64,000 nucleotides of DNA from Clostridiales bacterium Firm_16 (GCA_001604185.1 LVAV01000054.1:180630-244629); one strand, 5' to 3'; counted from the first letter of the stretch, positions 42,376 to 51,593 are shown. A program made the numbers and translations. The notes: generated by a model not told the origin, from the letters alone.

Positions 42376-42879
42376 TCATTTGATGAGAATATCTCTCATC
42401 TTATTTGCGATCTGCTGCGGACTCTCCTTACATCCATTTATTAACCATAGCAGGAACACGTTATAGATTCCCCCAGCGAGGAAATACGACTTATAATCGT
42501 CATAATCACCCCGATGAATCTCAAGAAAGACTCTGTCAAATTGGTTCTTTACCAAGTAGATCATATCAGCTTTGTACATAGTCGTACAGATCACTTTGTA
42601 CTGCTTCAAGTGAGTAAATAGCTTTATGAAGTAGTCCCTGTTACTGTCGTTCTTATAACTGATACCGGATACCGCAAGGAAATCATCCGTTATGGAAGTA
42701 AGCCATTTTTTTAGAATATCCTCTTTGCTTTCAAAATTGCGGTAAAAAGACATCCTCGTCACACCGGCTTTTTCGCAAATCTCGGTGATGGATATGTCCT
42801 TATACTCTTTCTTACGCATCAGCATAAGCAGAGCGTCCATGATATACTCGCTTACCAATGCTTCCCGCTTGATCTTCAT
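42376..42879 (-). CDS. TetR-family repressor
   Basis: A 167-residue protein. The helix-turn-helix is at residues about 25-50: YKDISITEICEKAGVTRMSFYRNFESKEDIL. The C-terminal ligand domain is helical. It is divergent from the hydrolase at 43001, whose promoter lies in the shared region, so it probably represses that gene and itself. The ATG at 42879 is preferred over 42894. Confidence 0.85.
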   Translation of the reverse strand: MKIKREALVSEYIMDALLMLMRKKEYKDISITEICEKAGVTRMSFYRNFESKEDILKKWLTSITDDFLAVSGISYKNDSNRDYFIKLFTHLKQYKVICTTMYKADMIYLVKNQFDRVFLEIHRGDYDDYKSYFLAGGIYNVFLLWLINGCKESPQQIANKMRDILIK

Positions 42880-42921
42880 GATACATTTTACCACTGTTTG
42901 TCACATTTGGCCTTCAGACTC

Positions 42922-42950
42922 TTGAAAACCGAAGAGATTTATGATACAAT
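42922..42950 (+). promoter_or_regulatory. promoter of the hydrolase gene
   Basis: TTGAAA at 42922 and TACAAT at 42945, with a 17-base spacer. GTCACAT repeats at 42899 and 42952 flank it and may be operator half-sites for the TetR protein. Confidence 0.6.
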
Positions 42951-43000
42951 CGTCACATAAAATATACCAGATTATTTCTGGGGTGTCAAGAGGGAGCGCA

Positions 43001-43939
43001 ATGAAGAAAGTGCTGAAAGTCATCGGTATTATCGTGTTGGTACTCGCCGTTCTCGTAGCGGCTTTTCTGATTTATCTATCCAAGAAGCCTGCTGTATCGA
43101 ACGATTATACAGAGAAGGTACAGACCGGCGGAAGCATCGAAGCCAAATATCTCGCAATGGGATCACACGAGGTTTCCTATCTGGAGCAGGCAGGGATGCA
43201 TGACTTCAAGAAATACGAAATCTACTATCCTTCGGATATTGCAAGCGGCTCTGATAAATACCCTGTAGTCATCTACTCCAACGGCACCGGCATTAAGGCG
43301 TCGAAATACCCCGCTGTGCTCAAGCATCTTGCATCGTGGGGCTTTATCGTCATGGCAACCGAGGAAGAAAACTCGTGGAACGGTTTTTCTTCTGAAATGT
43401 GCCTTCGCCTAATCATCAAACTGAATGAGACGGAAAGCGTTGAAGGATGGGACACAAACCCGTTCTACAATCACGTAGATCTTGATAACATTGGCGTTTC
43501 CGGTCATTCGCAGGGCGGCGTCGGCGTCATCAATGCCGCCACCGAAAACGAACACGGCAGTATGATCAAGGCCATCTTTTCCGCCAGCCCGACAAACCTG
43601 ACACTGGCGGAAGCCCTGATGTGGGATTATGATCCCAGCCAGATCTCCGTTCCGATTTTTCTGGTATCCAGCACGGGAAACAGCGACGAGAATCTCGTGG
43701 TATCAGGTCCCCAGTTGCAGGAAATCTATGACGCCGTCCCTGAAACTGTTACGAAGGTGATGGCCCGCAGAACCAACGCGGATCATGGCGATATGCTCAG
43801 TTTTGCAGACGGTTATATGACTGCATGGTTCTTGTGGCAGCTCCAAGGTGATGAAGAAGCGGCGAAGGCGTTTGTCGGCGAGACGCCAGAGCTTCTATCC
43901 AATGCGTTGTATCAAGACCAACAGATAGATATTCACTAA
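43001..43939 (+). CDS. membrane-anchored alpha/beta hydrolase
   Basis: A 312-residue protein with an N-terminal membrane helix (KVIGIIVLVLAVLVAAFLIYL), then an alpha/beta hydrolase domain of the dienelactone hydrolase or lipase type: SNGTGIKASKYPAVLKHLASWGF, the nucleophile elbow GHSQGG near residue 170, and ADHGDML as the likely histidine end. Substrate unknown. Such pairs of hydrolase and TetR are accessory cargo of small mobilizable elements. GAGGGAG precedes the start at 43001. Confidence 0.75.
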   Translation: MKKVLKVIGIIVLVLAVLVAAFLIYLSKKPAVSNDYTEKVQTGGSIEAKYLAMGSHEVSYLEQAGMHDFKKYEIYYPSDIASGSDKYPVVIYSNGTGIKASKYPAVLKHLASWGFIVMATEEENSWNGFSSEMCLRLIIKLNETESVEGWDTNPFYNHVDLDNIGVSGHSQGGVGVINAATENEHGSMIKAIFSASPTNLTLAEALMWDYDPSQISVPIFLVSSTGNSDENLVVSGPQLQEIYDAVPETVTKVMARRTNADHGDMLSFADGYMTAWFLWQLQGDEEAAKAFVGETPELLSNALYQDQQIDIH

Positions 43940-43979
43940 TACGACAGGCGGCGGGGAGTAATCCCCGCCGCTCGATACG

Positions 43980-44357
43980 TTATGCGTAGATCAGATCATG
44001 GTTTACGATCTCCATTACCCTGTCCCGTATGCTGTTCATCCGCTGTACCCACAGCATCTGGTCCTGGGCTTTGAGCTGTTCAGTGACGCCCTCACGGACG
44101 GCCAGTTGCTTTACCAGCTCAAGAAACATATTTTCCGCCTGTTCGTTGATGTCCGCCAGATAGGTGTTCAGCTTGCCGCTGGTCAGCAGCTCCGTGTACA
44201 GGGCTTTACGCTCCTGTTTGATGTACCGTAGGTGCTGCTGCCCCCAAATACCGATAGGTCTTTCTTCTTGAGGCCGTAATGTAAGACAGGGGATGTAATA
44301 GTCGCCCCTCAGCTCGTACCACAAGCCGTTGTTTTCGTCATAAATGTACTTTTCCAT
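43980..44357 (-). CDS. tnpV: TnpV-like mobile element protein
   Basis: A 125-residue protein, MEKYIYDENNGLWYELRGDY then IPCLTL, GIWGQQHLRYIKQERKALY, and LLTSGKLNTYLADINEQAE. This is the TnpV pattern of Tn4451-type elements of Clostridia. Its function is not established. It marks the GC-rich block with mobA as a degraded mobilizable transposon of that class; no TnpX recombinase is present. Confidence 0.75.
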   Translation of the reverse strand: MEKYIYDENNGLWYELRGDYYIPCLTLRPQEERPIGIWGQQHLRYIKQERKALYTELLTSGKLNTYLADINEQAENMFLELVKQLAVREGVTEQLKAQDQMLWVQRMNSIRDRVMEIVNHDLIYA

Positions 44358-44628
44358 ATTGACATCCTCCGTTATAATAGTCGTTGAAGTATATTCGCAC
44401 ATATGTCACAGGCTCCCGATTGCCACACCTTGTTATATCCTGTTATGGGTTTTTCTTGCCCTTGCTTTTGCCCTTATGAGCTGCGTGGGCGTTGTAGAAA
44501 CGGTGTAACATTTAATAAAGGGATTCGGTGAGCAGATTGCGTAAAATCCTTTGTTTTCAACGGTTTCAGAGGATTTCATTAAAGCCCTATAATCAGCGAC
44601 AAGCGCCTATGATTTCGGGGATTTTAAA

Positions 44629-44766
44629 TCGGGATTGGTGACTACAGGCCACGTGACTCGAGACGCAAGAAGATTTGTGGATGATCAGAATACTATGATG
44701 AGTGTGATTGATGCTGACGAGATACACAAGTTGATTCTAAAAAGTGCAAGAAAGTATCGTGGGTAG
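44629..44766 (+). pseudogene. 3' remnant of an Mrr-like restriction gene
   Basis: An open frame ending at 44766 codes for GLVTTGHVTRDARRFVDD then MMSVIDADEIHKLIL. This is the end of an Mrr-type nuclease domain, where the LVT.G..T..A..F pattern is typical. With the hsdM start at 40381, it appears to be the far side of a type I restriction locus whose middle was replaced by the mobA-tnpV block. Confidence 0.6.
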
Positions 44767-44963
44767 AAATGAAACGCTCCTTTTGTTGACAGGGAGCGAA
44801 ATAGTTCGGAATATCTGATTATATGTACAAGCAAACTCCTACACTTATTTATCAACCTTTGTAACACTGTTACACACTCACTGACCCTATATCGGATCTT
44901 AATAACCCGCAGATTGTACAATCTTTCTGCGGTTTTTTTACGAAGGAATTCGAACATTCGTTC

Positions 44964-44991
44964 TTGACATCCGGTTGCGGGATGTTATAAT
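44964..44991 (+). promoter_or_regulatory. strong promoter for the leader RNA and ATPase gene
   Basis: TTGACA at 44964 and TATAAT at 44986 with a 16-base spacer. An AGAACAATTGTTCT palindrome follows at 44999-45012 and may be an operator. It would drive a leader of nearly 600 bases before the ATPase gene. Confidence 0.7.
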
Positions 44992-45129
44992 CGCTTATAA
45001 GAACAATTGTTCTTTTTGAACTTTGACAATCAGATTCTAACAAACAAGGAGGACCGTCATCTCGCGGATGGGTAGAACTATGTATACGCGTTGTAAAAGA
45101 GAAGAGAGAAACGCAAAGCCAGAAAGCAG

Positions 45130-45258
45130 AGGACACCAACAGTTTGGAACGGCCATCGGGATCAACAGATGGGTAAGGGACAGGAATGTTCGGACCATCC
45201 CCTACCGATGGGTAAGGGCAAGTTATGCCAGAAACCCGTTCCGAGAAGTTGGTGTCCT
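45130..45258 (+). other. large hairpin in the leader
   Basis: AGGACACCAAC and GGAACGG at 45130-45152 pair with CCGTTCC and GTTGGTGTCCT at 45236-45258, enclosing GATGGGTAAGGG repeats. It stands between the promoter and RNA copy B and has no clear protein-coding character. The GATGGGTAAGGG words recur in reverse near 48640 (CCCTTACCCGATGGG). Confidence 0.5.
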
Positions 45259-45330
45259 TTTCCTTTCCCCGAGATAACAACCCCTGAGTTTGAAAGAATA
45301 TCCTCGGGAGGATCACTCGCCCTCCCCTGT

Positions 45331-45541
45331 ACCTTGACAACTGAATAGCAGATCCAACACCTCCATCAGAACCCTACGCGTAGTCACAGGCCGAGCGTTG
45401 AAGCGATGAACGAGCATCGTGAGCCGTCACACCCAATGAGCGTTAGAAGTAGGAAGGGCCTAAGAACCCTGGGTGTTGGAGATCCGAAGAAACCCTTTTC
45501 AAAGGGAGACTTCATGCCCGGGAGTGGACGATAAATACGGG
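45331..45541 (+). ncRNA. structured leader RNA, copy B
   Basis: A shorter version of the RNA at 37396. It keeps ACCTTGACAACTGAATAGCAG, GGCCGAGCGTTGAAGCG, the GATG/CATC hairpin, GTGAGCCGTCACACCC, GAGATCCGAAGAAA, a CCCTTT/AAAGGG hairpin and CCCGGGAGTGGACGATAAAT-CGGG. It ends 42 bases before the ATPase start. The two copies head different genes in two elements, so the RNA is tied to the element type and not to one gene. Confidence 0.75.
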
Positions 45542-45583
45542 CAAAAGAACAAAAAATTTACAAAAGAATCGAGGTGAAATGAA

Positions 45584-46852
45584 ATGAAAAAACCTTACAA
45601 GCCTATGGTCGTGTCATCACTTCACGACCTGGCACAAGAAGAAATGGAACCGATCGAACCCTTGATCGACAACTTCCTTCCCGGAATCGGCGCGTACCTT
45701 TTCTGCGGAGGACTTAAGGTCGGCAAGTCTTTGATGGCCCTTGACATCGGACTTCATGTCAGTAAAGGGCAGAAATTCTGGAACTACGATGTTCGAAAAG
45801 CAGACGTTCTGTATCTCGATCTCGAGGACGCAAAGCTCAGGCTTCAGAACAGAATGTATCAGATGACGGATGATTATCCGGAGAACTTCTACTATACGCT
45901 TTCGGCGATGACTCTCGATACGGATCTGATAGAGCAGCTGGAAGAACAGATGGCACGTCACCCGGATATCGGATTGATCATTATAGATACATTGGCAGCA
46001 GTCCGAAGCGACCAGACTGCTGCCAACAATTCGTACCAGGCTGACTATAACAATATGGAAATCCTGCACGATTTTTCTATTAAGTATGGTATCACAATTC
46101 TTGTTGTACATCACGTTAGAAAGATGAAGTCGGAAGATCCTTTCGATGATATCTCCGGAACGAACGGCCTCTATGGAGCAGCGGACGGAGCATTCGTATT
46201 CCGAAAGGACAAGTACGATGACTCGAGGATGAAACTCTACTTCAAGAACCGTGATATGGATCCGAGGATCGTGACAATGGAACTCGACAAGACTACACTT
46301 CGCTGGCAGCTCGCGGAAGAAAATACACCCGTTGAAGATGTTTTCAAGACCGATCCGGATCTGAAAAAAGCAGTGGAGTATGTCCGGCAGCATGGTGAAT
46401 ATGATGGTCCGGCATCGAAATTTTGTGAGCTGATCGGGTCGACAAAGAAGGCGCAATCCATTGGTGGAAAGCTCTTCAATCGGAGACGGCAGCTGGAAAA
46501 AATGGGGATCTACTTCGAAAAATACAGAAGAAATATCGGAGTTTTCTTCCACATTTCCGTCATAGCTGATGTCCCGGAAGATATCGTGATGCTCCCTCCG
46601 CCGGTCATCGACTTCCCTCTTGAAGAGGGAAAAACGATCACGGATATCATCGAGGAACAGGTCGAAACGGGGAAATATTGCCCGATCAATCTGCCTCCGA
46701 GAGAAGAAAAACCGGCCGCGATCGCACCAGTTATCACGGCAAAAAGTGTAGAAGGTGAAGAAGTGAAGACTTATTCTCCCCCGAGAGAAATCGACTTCTT
46801 CATCACTTTTGCGGCGCCGTGCATCAGTTCTACACTTCTACACTCAGCCTGA
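45584..46852 (+). CDS. RepA-like RecA-fold ATPase
   Basis: A 422-residue protein. Walker A GGLKVGKSLMALDIG near residue 47, Walker B GLIIIDTLAAVRSD near 130, and VVHHVRKMK near 182 match the hexameric RepA/KaiC-like replicative helicases of small plasmids and mobilizable elements. The C-terminal 140 residues are variable and end in a low-complexity tail. It probably allows replication of the excised element. GAGGTGAAATG precedes the start, just after RNA copy B. Confidence 0.8.
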   Translation: MKKPYKPMVVSSLHDLAQEEMEPIEPLIDNFLPGIGAYLFCGGLKVGKSLMALDIGLHVSKGQKFWNYDVRKADVLYLDLEDAKLRLQNRMYQMTDDYPENFYYTLSAMTLDTDLIEQLEEQMARHPDIGLIIIDTLAAVRSDQTAANNSYQADYNNMEILHDFSIKYGITILVVHHVRKMKSEDPFDDISGTNGLYGAADGAFVFRKDKYDDSRMKLYFKNRDMDPRIVTMELDKTTLRWQLAEENTPVEDVFKTDPDLKKAVEYVRQHGEYDGPASKFCELIGSTKKAQSIGGKLFNRRRQLEKMGIYFEKYRRNIGVFFHISVIADVPEDIVMLPPPVIDFPLEEGKTITDIIEEQVETGKYCPINLPPREEKPAAIAPVITAKSVEGEEVKTYSPPREIDFFITFAAPCISSTLLHSA

Positions 46853-46878
46853 AAATCCAACGATTTCGGCGAGTGAAA

Positions 46879-46922
46879 TTCTTCACCGGTGCAGAATCTG
46901 AAGTCTGCACCGGCTGAAGAAA
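46879..46922 (+). terminator. hairpin after the ATPase gene
   Basis: CTTCACCGGTGCAGA pairs with TCTGCACCGGCTGAAG around ATCTGAAG, giving a long stem. No U tract follows, so it may be a processing or stability element or part of the transfer origin region. Confidence 0.5.
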
Positions 46923-47044
46923 GAAGCAGATTCTTCACGGAAAACCGCAACAAAAATCCAAACAGAAAGGAAGGACAAGGCAGAAAAACCACACCAAGAC
47001 AGCCTCAAAACAGTCGAAAATGGCATCGAAAAAAGCAAATTAGT

Positions 47045-47140
47045 AAGCAGGATAAAGGAGTGACGTCAATTTCATACCCGCACTCGTTTCACAATGGCTG
47101 GCAGTGCCCGCCATTAGGGCGTTTCAGGGTTTTGAACTTG
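47045..47140 (+). other. candidate oriT of the second element (mimic of ICE oriT)
   Basis: It shares with 7976-8070 the exact words AAGCAGGATAAAGGAGTG, CGCACTC and GGCAGTGCCCG and a following TAGG-CGTTT...GGTTTTG, in the same spacing. The palindrome here has arms AATGGC/GCCATT, different in sequence from the ICE version but still paired. Since no intact relaxase lies in this element, the ICE relaxase probably nicks here. Confidence 0.75.
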
Positions 47141-47251
47141 GGGACAGAACCGACTCCATTTTACCCCTTCGAGGCAAAAACGTGTGCCAAAAGCTCGAAA
47201 AGGACTGAAAACAGTGGCTGTCTTGTGTGTCGGTGCTTTTGCCGTATACGC

Positions 47252-47677
47252 ATGAAGACAAAACACATCAGACATTCGACCTGGCTTGCCGAAAGCACGG
47301 TCGAGAAGGTAAAAGAGAACTACATGAAAGATAATTGTAGCACCCAGAGTGAGTTCATCGAGAAAGCGATCCTGACTTATGTGGGATATCTCGAGGCGGA
47401 GAGAAATGTGGACTATCTCTCCCCGACTATTTTGTCTTCGATGAAGTCATGTTCGGATGAGAACACGAAGAGGATCACGAGGATCCTCTTCAAACTTGCA
47501 GTGGAACAGGCTGTGAGTAACAACCTCATTGCAGCAACTATCAATTTCGATCCGTCGCAGTATAAGGCTCTGGTCCGTGAGTGTGAAAGAGAGGTCCGAA
47601 AACTCAATGGCAACTTCGCCATGATCGATGCACTTAAGTGGCAGAGAAAAATGCCGAGCGGCAATGAAGAAAACTAG
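47252..47677 (+). CDS. relaxosome accessory protein, homologue of the ICE one
   Basis: A 141-residue protein homologous to the protein at 8183: TWLAESTVEKVKENY, NCSTQSEFIEKAILTYVGYLEAERN, DYLSPTILSSM, ITRILFKLAVEQAVSNNLIAATI, and DALKWQRKM. Both lie just after the oriT-like region. It probably binds this oriT and presents it to the relaxase of the ICE. The start lacks a clear ribosome site, as in the homologue. Confidence 0.7.
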   Translation: MKTKHIRHSTWLAESTVEKVKENYMKDNCSTQSEFIEKAILTYVGYLEAERNVDYLSPTILSSMKSCSDENTKRITRILFKLAVEQAVSNNLIAATINFDPSQYKALVRECEREVRKLNGNFAMIDALKWQRKMPSGNEEN

Positions 47678-47693
47678 GAAAGGAGGAACGCAT

Positions 47694-48041
47694 ATGGAAA
47701 ACGAATCATCTGGAAAAGAAATGACGATCGTTCTGGAGCAGCGTGCCAATCCGGTCGTGAGACAGGATATCAGTACAGCGTATCTGGTAGCGATTATGAA
47801 GAAGCAGAGAGAAGAGATCGAGGCAGGTGCGAATGCCGAAGCCAAGTATGATCTGTCCCAGCTCAAGGACAAGAAACTTCTCTCGGTGGAAGAAGCGTCC
47901 GATCTGTTCGGAATCGGAAGAGGCAAGATCCGCGAACTGTCCAACAGCGAGCGGTGTCCATTCGTTCTCTGGGTCGGTGGACACAGGAAGATCAAGAGAG
48001 AAGCATTCGAAGCGTACCTGCGGGATCAGTACTCGGTGTGA
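47694..48041 (+). CDS. xis: excisionase, Tn916 Xis-like
   Basis: A 115-residue protein. The C-terminal 60 residues, LLSVEEASDLFGIGRGKIRELS then CPFVLWVGGHRKIKREAFEAYL, match the winged-helix excisionases of Tn916-type elements. The N-terminal 50 residues are extra. It has GAAAGGAGG before the ATG at 47694. It would bend DNA and direct the integrase at 50280 to excise the element. Confidence 0.85.
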   Translation: MENESSGKEMTIVLEQRANPVVRQDISTAYLVAIMKKQREEIEAGANAEAKYDLSQLKDKKLLSVEEASDLFGIGRGKIRELSNSERCPFVLWVGGHRKIKREAFEAYLRDQYSV

Positions 48042-48899
48042 GTGAACTCCCGTAAGCATGAACAGAGTGGACACTGATCCGTGAGTGCTGAACAGGCGTT
48101 CGCTCATAAGTGGTATGTCCCCTCACCGAAGGAAGGGTGGATGCCCGTGCCGGATCCTGATTTCGGGACCGGCATGGGTGCTCCTCTCGCCCGAACGGTA
48201 TCAAGGATTTGTGAATGATATAATGGAATTAGCTGAAGGTAATGCAAAGAATATGTCTACTTTCAGAAAAGAAAAGAAGACAAAAATATCTATAGTGTCT
48301 ACTTACAGAAAAACAAACTAAAGAAAAATATTTTTTGTGTCCACTTTTATTGACAGTACAATCCACTTTTATTGACAGGTACAATCGTTCCGACAAAAGA
48401 CCACAAATTGCTCCAACTAAATACCGCAAATCACTCCGACAAAATACAGCAAATTGTTCCGATGGTTTGTAAAACGCCTTGAAAATACGAGCTTCATAAT
48501 ACGAAAAGGTAACAAGAACAGCACAAACTCGAAAATTGTACAAGACTTTGAAAAAAATCGACTACATATTGATATCCGTGACACGATTGCTAATGGGGAG
48601 ATTATTTAGGTTAAAATCTGTACTTCGTTTAACATGCTCCCTTACCCGATGGGCGTAACCCGTCCCCCATGTCGATCCGAAATCGGCATGGGGGACTTCC
48701 CTTACATCTCCAACTAAAATCAATTAAAGTAGAATTACAAATCTTGACGTTAATTAAAAAAAACGTATACTAATTTTAATTACTGCGTTTTGGTGATCCT
48801 GTAATTAAGATAGATTTTAATTCGAGGGAAAACATAAAGCCACAATTAAAGATTTAACCTCTATACAGAAGTTAACACATATAAATGAGGAGGAAAACT
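48042..48899. repeat. non-coding region with hairpins and repeat clusters
   Basis: Hairpin GCCCGTGCCGGATCC...GGGACCGGCATGGGT at 48142-48179 and another, GTCCCCCATG...CATGGGGGAC, at 48662-48696. Between them is a repeat cluster (48254-48457): two TGTCTACTT-CAGAAAA, two tandem TCCACTTTTATTGACAG, and three 23-bp units beginning TCCGACAAAATACAGC or variants. Nested terminal repeats of this kind are typical of IS21-family ends, but no transposase is present, so this could be a solo end. The fic promoter is at 48744-48771. Confidence 0.5.
48744..48771 (+). promoter_or_regulatory. fic promoter
   Basis: TTGACG at 48744 and TATACT at 48766, 16-base spacer, in AT-rich sequence with several TTAATTA-like palindromes that may hold an operator. 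Confidence 0.55.
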
Positions 48900-50084
48900 A
48901 TGGAATATCCAAACAGAGCTGGTCATTTTATGAAAGGAAACGGCTTTAATACGTTTGTTCCTGCTAAACTCCCTCCCAATCCTCCAATTCAGTATGATGC
49001 GGAAATGCAGAGTCTATTATCGTTAGCGGATAGAAAACTTGGGAGACTTGATGGTATTACTCAGATTTTGCCCAATCCCGAACTGTTTGTTGCGATGTAT
49101 GTTAGGAAAGAAGCGGTTCTTAGTTCTCAGATTGAAGGCACGCAAGCATCTTTCGCCGATGTTCTAAGCGCTGAATATAACCAACTTGAAGATCAGCGCA
49201 GGGATGATATTGGAGAAGTATCCAATTATGTTCGTGCCATGAACTGGGGTCTTAATGAATTGAAGAACTTTCCTCTCAGTTTAAGGCTGATTAGAAACAT
49301 TCATAAAGAGTTACTGCAAAACACTCGTGGTTCTCATAGAAACCCCGGCGAATTCAGAAAATCACAGAACTGGATTGGGCCTGCTGGTTGTACTTTGAGC
49401 AATGCAACGTTTGTTCCCCCATCTGTTCCAGATATGATGCAAGCATTAGGCGATTTGGAGTTATTTCTTTATGAAGACGACGGTTTACCTGCACTTATAA
49501 AGATTGCGTTGATTCATGCTCAGTTTGAAACAATTCATCCATTTCTAGATGGAAATGGACGAATGGGAAGATTGCTAATTACATTTTGGTTATGCCATCA
49601 AGAAATACTAACGAAGCCACTGTTGTATTTAAGTTACTATTTCAAACAAAACCGCACAGAGTATTATGATCGACTGATGGATGTTCGAAAAAAGGGAGAT
49701 TGGGAAGCATGGATTAAATTCTTCCTTCGTGGTGTAGCAGAGGTGGCAGATGAGTCAACATCGTCAGCTAAAGCTATTCTGAAATTGAAAGAGGATTGTT
49801 CAACGCAATTATACGCAAAGGATGGAAACAACAGTAACTATCAACGTCTTCTGGATGTTCTGTTTGAAAAACCATTTGTTCAGAGAAACGATGTCATAAA
49901 CATCCTAGGCGTTTCTAATCCCACTGCTGGAAGTATTATAGATGTTTTCTGTGAACTAGGTATCCTAATTGATTTGACTCCTAAAAAAAGCCGAAATAAG
50001 TTGTATGCGTTCGCAAAATACATCGAAATCCTAAACAAGGGTACAGAATTGGAACACTCAACAGAATCTAATGCAGAAGAATGA
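48900..50084 (+). CDS. Fic-family AMPylase-like protein
   Basis: A 394-residue protein. The catalytic motif HPFLDGNGRMGR is complete near residues 213-224. An inhibitory helix motif SSQIEGTQAS (near 75-84, S/TxxxE(G/N) type) stands before the Fic core, so this is a class II Fic protein that restrains itself. The C-terminal 100 residues have a winged-helix-like part. It could AMPylate a host protein and act as a stabiliser or defence factor of the element. The ATG at 48900 follows GAGGAGG. Confidence 0.9.
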   Translation: MEYPNRAGHFMKGNGFNTFVPAKLPPNPPIQYDAEMQSLLSLADRKLGRLDGITQILPNPELFVAMYVRKEAVLSSQIEGTQASFADVLSAEYNQLEDQRRDDIGEVSNYVRAMNWGLNELKNFPLSLRLIRNIHKELLQNTRGSHRNPGEFRKSQNWIGPAGCTLSNATFVPPSVPDMMQALGDLELFLYEDDGLPALIKIALIHAQFETIHPFLDGNGRMGRLLITFWLCHQEILTKPLLYLSYYFKQNRTEYYDRLMDVRKKGDWEAWIKFFLRGVAEVADESTSSAKAILKLKEDCSTQLYAKDGNNSNYQRLLDVLFEKPFVQRNDVINILGVSNPTAGSIIDVFCELGILIDLTPKKSRNKLYAFAKYIEILNKGTELEHSTESNAEE

Positions 50085-50279
50085 AATAGCAATTAGTGAG
50101 ATTTCAGAGAATTCATTTCTGAGTTTTTGTAAACTCAAATGGGTTGCGAATTACTAGGTACAACCCAATAACAAACGCAAATAAATAAACAATACCACTG
50201 ACTACATTTAAGGACATCTTGGGAGTATAATACTTCCAAGATGTTTTTTGTGTAGCCATGCGGAGAAAGGAGTATTTTT

Positions 50280-51593
50280 ATGGCTACAACAAAACGAAAA
50301 GACAACAAGAACCGCATATTGAAAGAGGGCGAATACCAGAGGCCTCAGGGGTACTATGAGTACAGATGGCGCGACAAGATGAAGAAGCGTCATTCGATTT
50401 ACGGGAGGACTCTCGACGAACTTCGTGAGAAGGAAAAGAATATCACGAAGGATGTCCTGGATGGGATCAACCGTTTCTCGCTGCTCACAGTTAACGACAT
50501 GTACGATCGCTGGGTGAACGTGAAGAGAGGTCTGAAGCCGACAACATTTCAGAATTACAAGTATATGTATGAGATGTTTGTCCGGGAAGATCTCGGAAAG
50601 ATGAAGCTGTCGGATGTGAAGAAGACAGATGTCAGAGCGTTCTACAACCGTTTGCATGAACAGCGTGGCTTGAAAGTGGCGACACTAGACACTGTACATA
50701 ATGTTCTGCATCAGGTTTTCGACATGGCAGTGGACGATGAGTATATCCGGAACAATCCATCGGACAGAGCTCTGGTAGAACTGAAGCGTATCACTGGTAG
50801 AGAAAAGCGGAAGATCCGCGCACTGACTGTGAAGGAGTCTGACCTCTTTGAAGAGTTTATCTCAACCGAACCGAAGTACATGAGATGGCAACCGGTATTT
50901 GTCACGATGCTCTGGACCGGAATGCGAGTCGGAGAACTGACAGGTCTTACTTGGGAAGATGTTGATTTCGAGAAGAATCTGATCTATGTTAACCGGAATC
51001 TGGTGTACTTCAACAAGAGTAAGAGAGACGGTTGTGTCTATGCGATCTCGACTCCTAAGACGGAAGCAGGATGCAGATACATTCCGATGCTCCCGAAGGT
51101 TCGGGAGGCACTTCTGAGAGAGAAGGATTTTAACTATCTCTGTGATGAGAAGTGTGATGTGACGATCGATGGTGTGACGAACTTCGTCTTTCTCAACCGC
51201 TTCGGGAAGACGCACAACCAGGAATCCCTGAACCGTGCGCTCGATAGGATCATCCGGGATTGTAACTTCAAGACTCTGGATAAGAATGAACCGGATCCTG
51301 TTCTTCTGCCCCACTTCTCGAATCATTGGCTGCGCCATACATTTGCAACGAGAATGTGTGAAGCCGGATTGAACCTGAAAGCGATCCAAACGATCCTTGG
51401 TCATGCGGATATTGAGACGACGCTGAACATCTACGCTGAGGCCACGACGGATTTCACATCGAAGCAGATGGAGATCCTGAACAATTTCTACAGTCGGTTC
51501 AAAGAAGAAAATCCGAATCTGGATATGGAGCGCCCCATCTCGCTCGTACCACCAGCTTACGACCGGACGGTCGTAAACTTCAAGAGGATGTGA
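50280..51593 (+). CDS. int: tyrosine integrase of the second element
   Basis: A 437-residue Tn916-type integrase. The arm-binding domain has YYEYRWRDKMKKRHSIYGRTLDELREKE; catalytic words are TGMRVGELTGLTWEDV, NHWLRHTFATRMCE and GHADIETTLNIYAEA. The end of the gene holds a perfect TTACGACC/GGTCGTAA palindrome (about 51558-51577), matching the TTACGAC boxes near the other integrase. GAAAGGAG precedes the ATG. It differs enough from the ICE integrase to be a separate lineage. Confidence 0.92.
   Translation: MATTKRKDNKNRILKEGEYQRPQGYYEYRWRDKMKKRHSIYGRTLDELREKEKNITKDVLDGINRFSLLTVNDMYDRWVNVKRGLKPTTFQNYKYMYEMFVREDLGKMKLSDVKKTDVRAFYNRLHEQRGLKVATLDTVHNVLHQVFDMAVDDEYIRNNPSDRALVELKRITGREKRKIRALTVKESDLFEEFISTEPKYMRWQPVFVTMLWTGMRVGELTGLTWEDVDFEKNLIYVNRNLVYFNKSKRDGCVYAISTPKTEAGCRYIPMLPKVREALLREKDFNYLCDEKCDVTIDGVTNFVFLNRFGKTHNQESLNRALDRIIRDCNFKTLDKNEPDPVLLPHFSNHWLRHTFATRMCEAGLNLKAIQTILGHADIETTLNIYAEATTDFTSKQMEILNNFYSRFKEENPNLDMERPISLVPPAYDRTVVNFKRM

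Noticed and set aside
45068..45277. 69-residue open frame near AAGGAGGA in the second leader
   Set aside because: It overlaps a large hairpin, is arginine-rich and low in protein-like pattern, and no homologue is present before copy A.
48389..48457. possible CRISPR-like array of 23-bp repeats
   Set aside because: Three units follow each other without spacers and vary in sequence; no cas genes nearby.
48885..50084. Fic toxin with separate antitoxin
   Set aside because: The inhibitory helix SSQIEGTQAS is inside the same protein and no small partner gene lies upstream.
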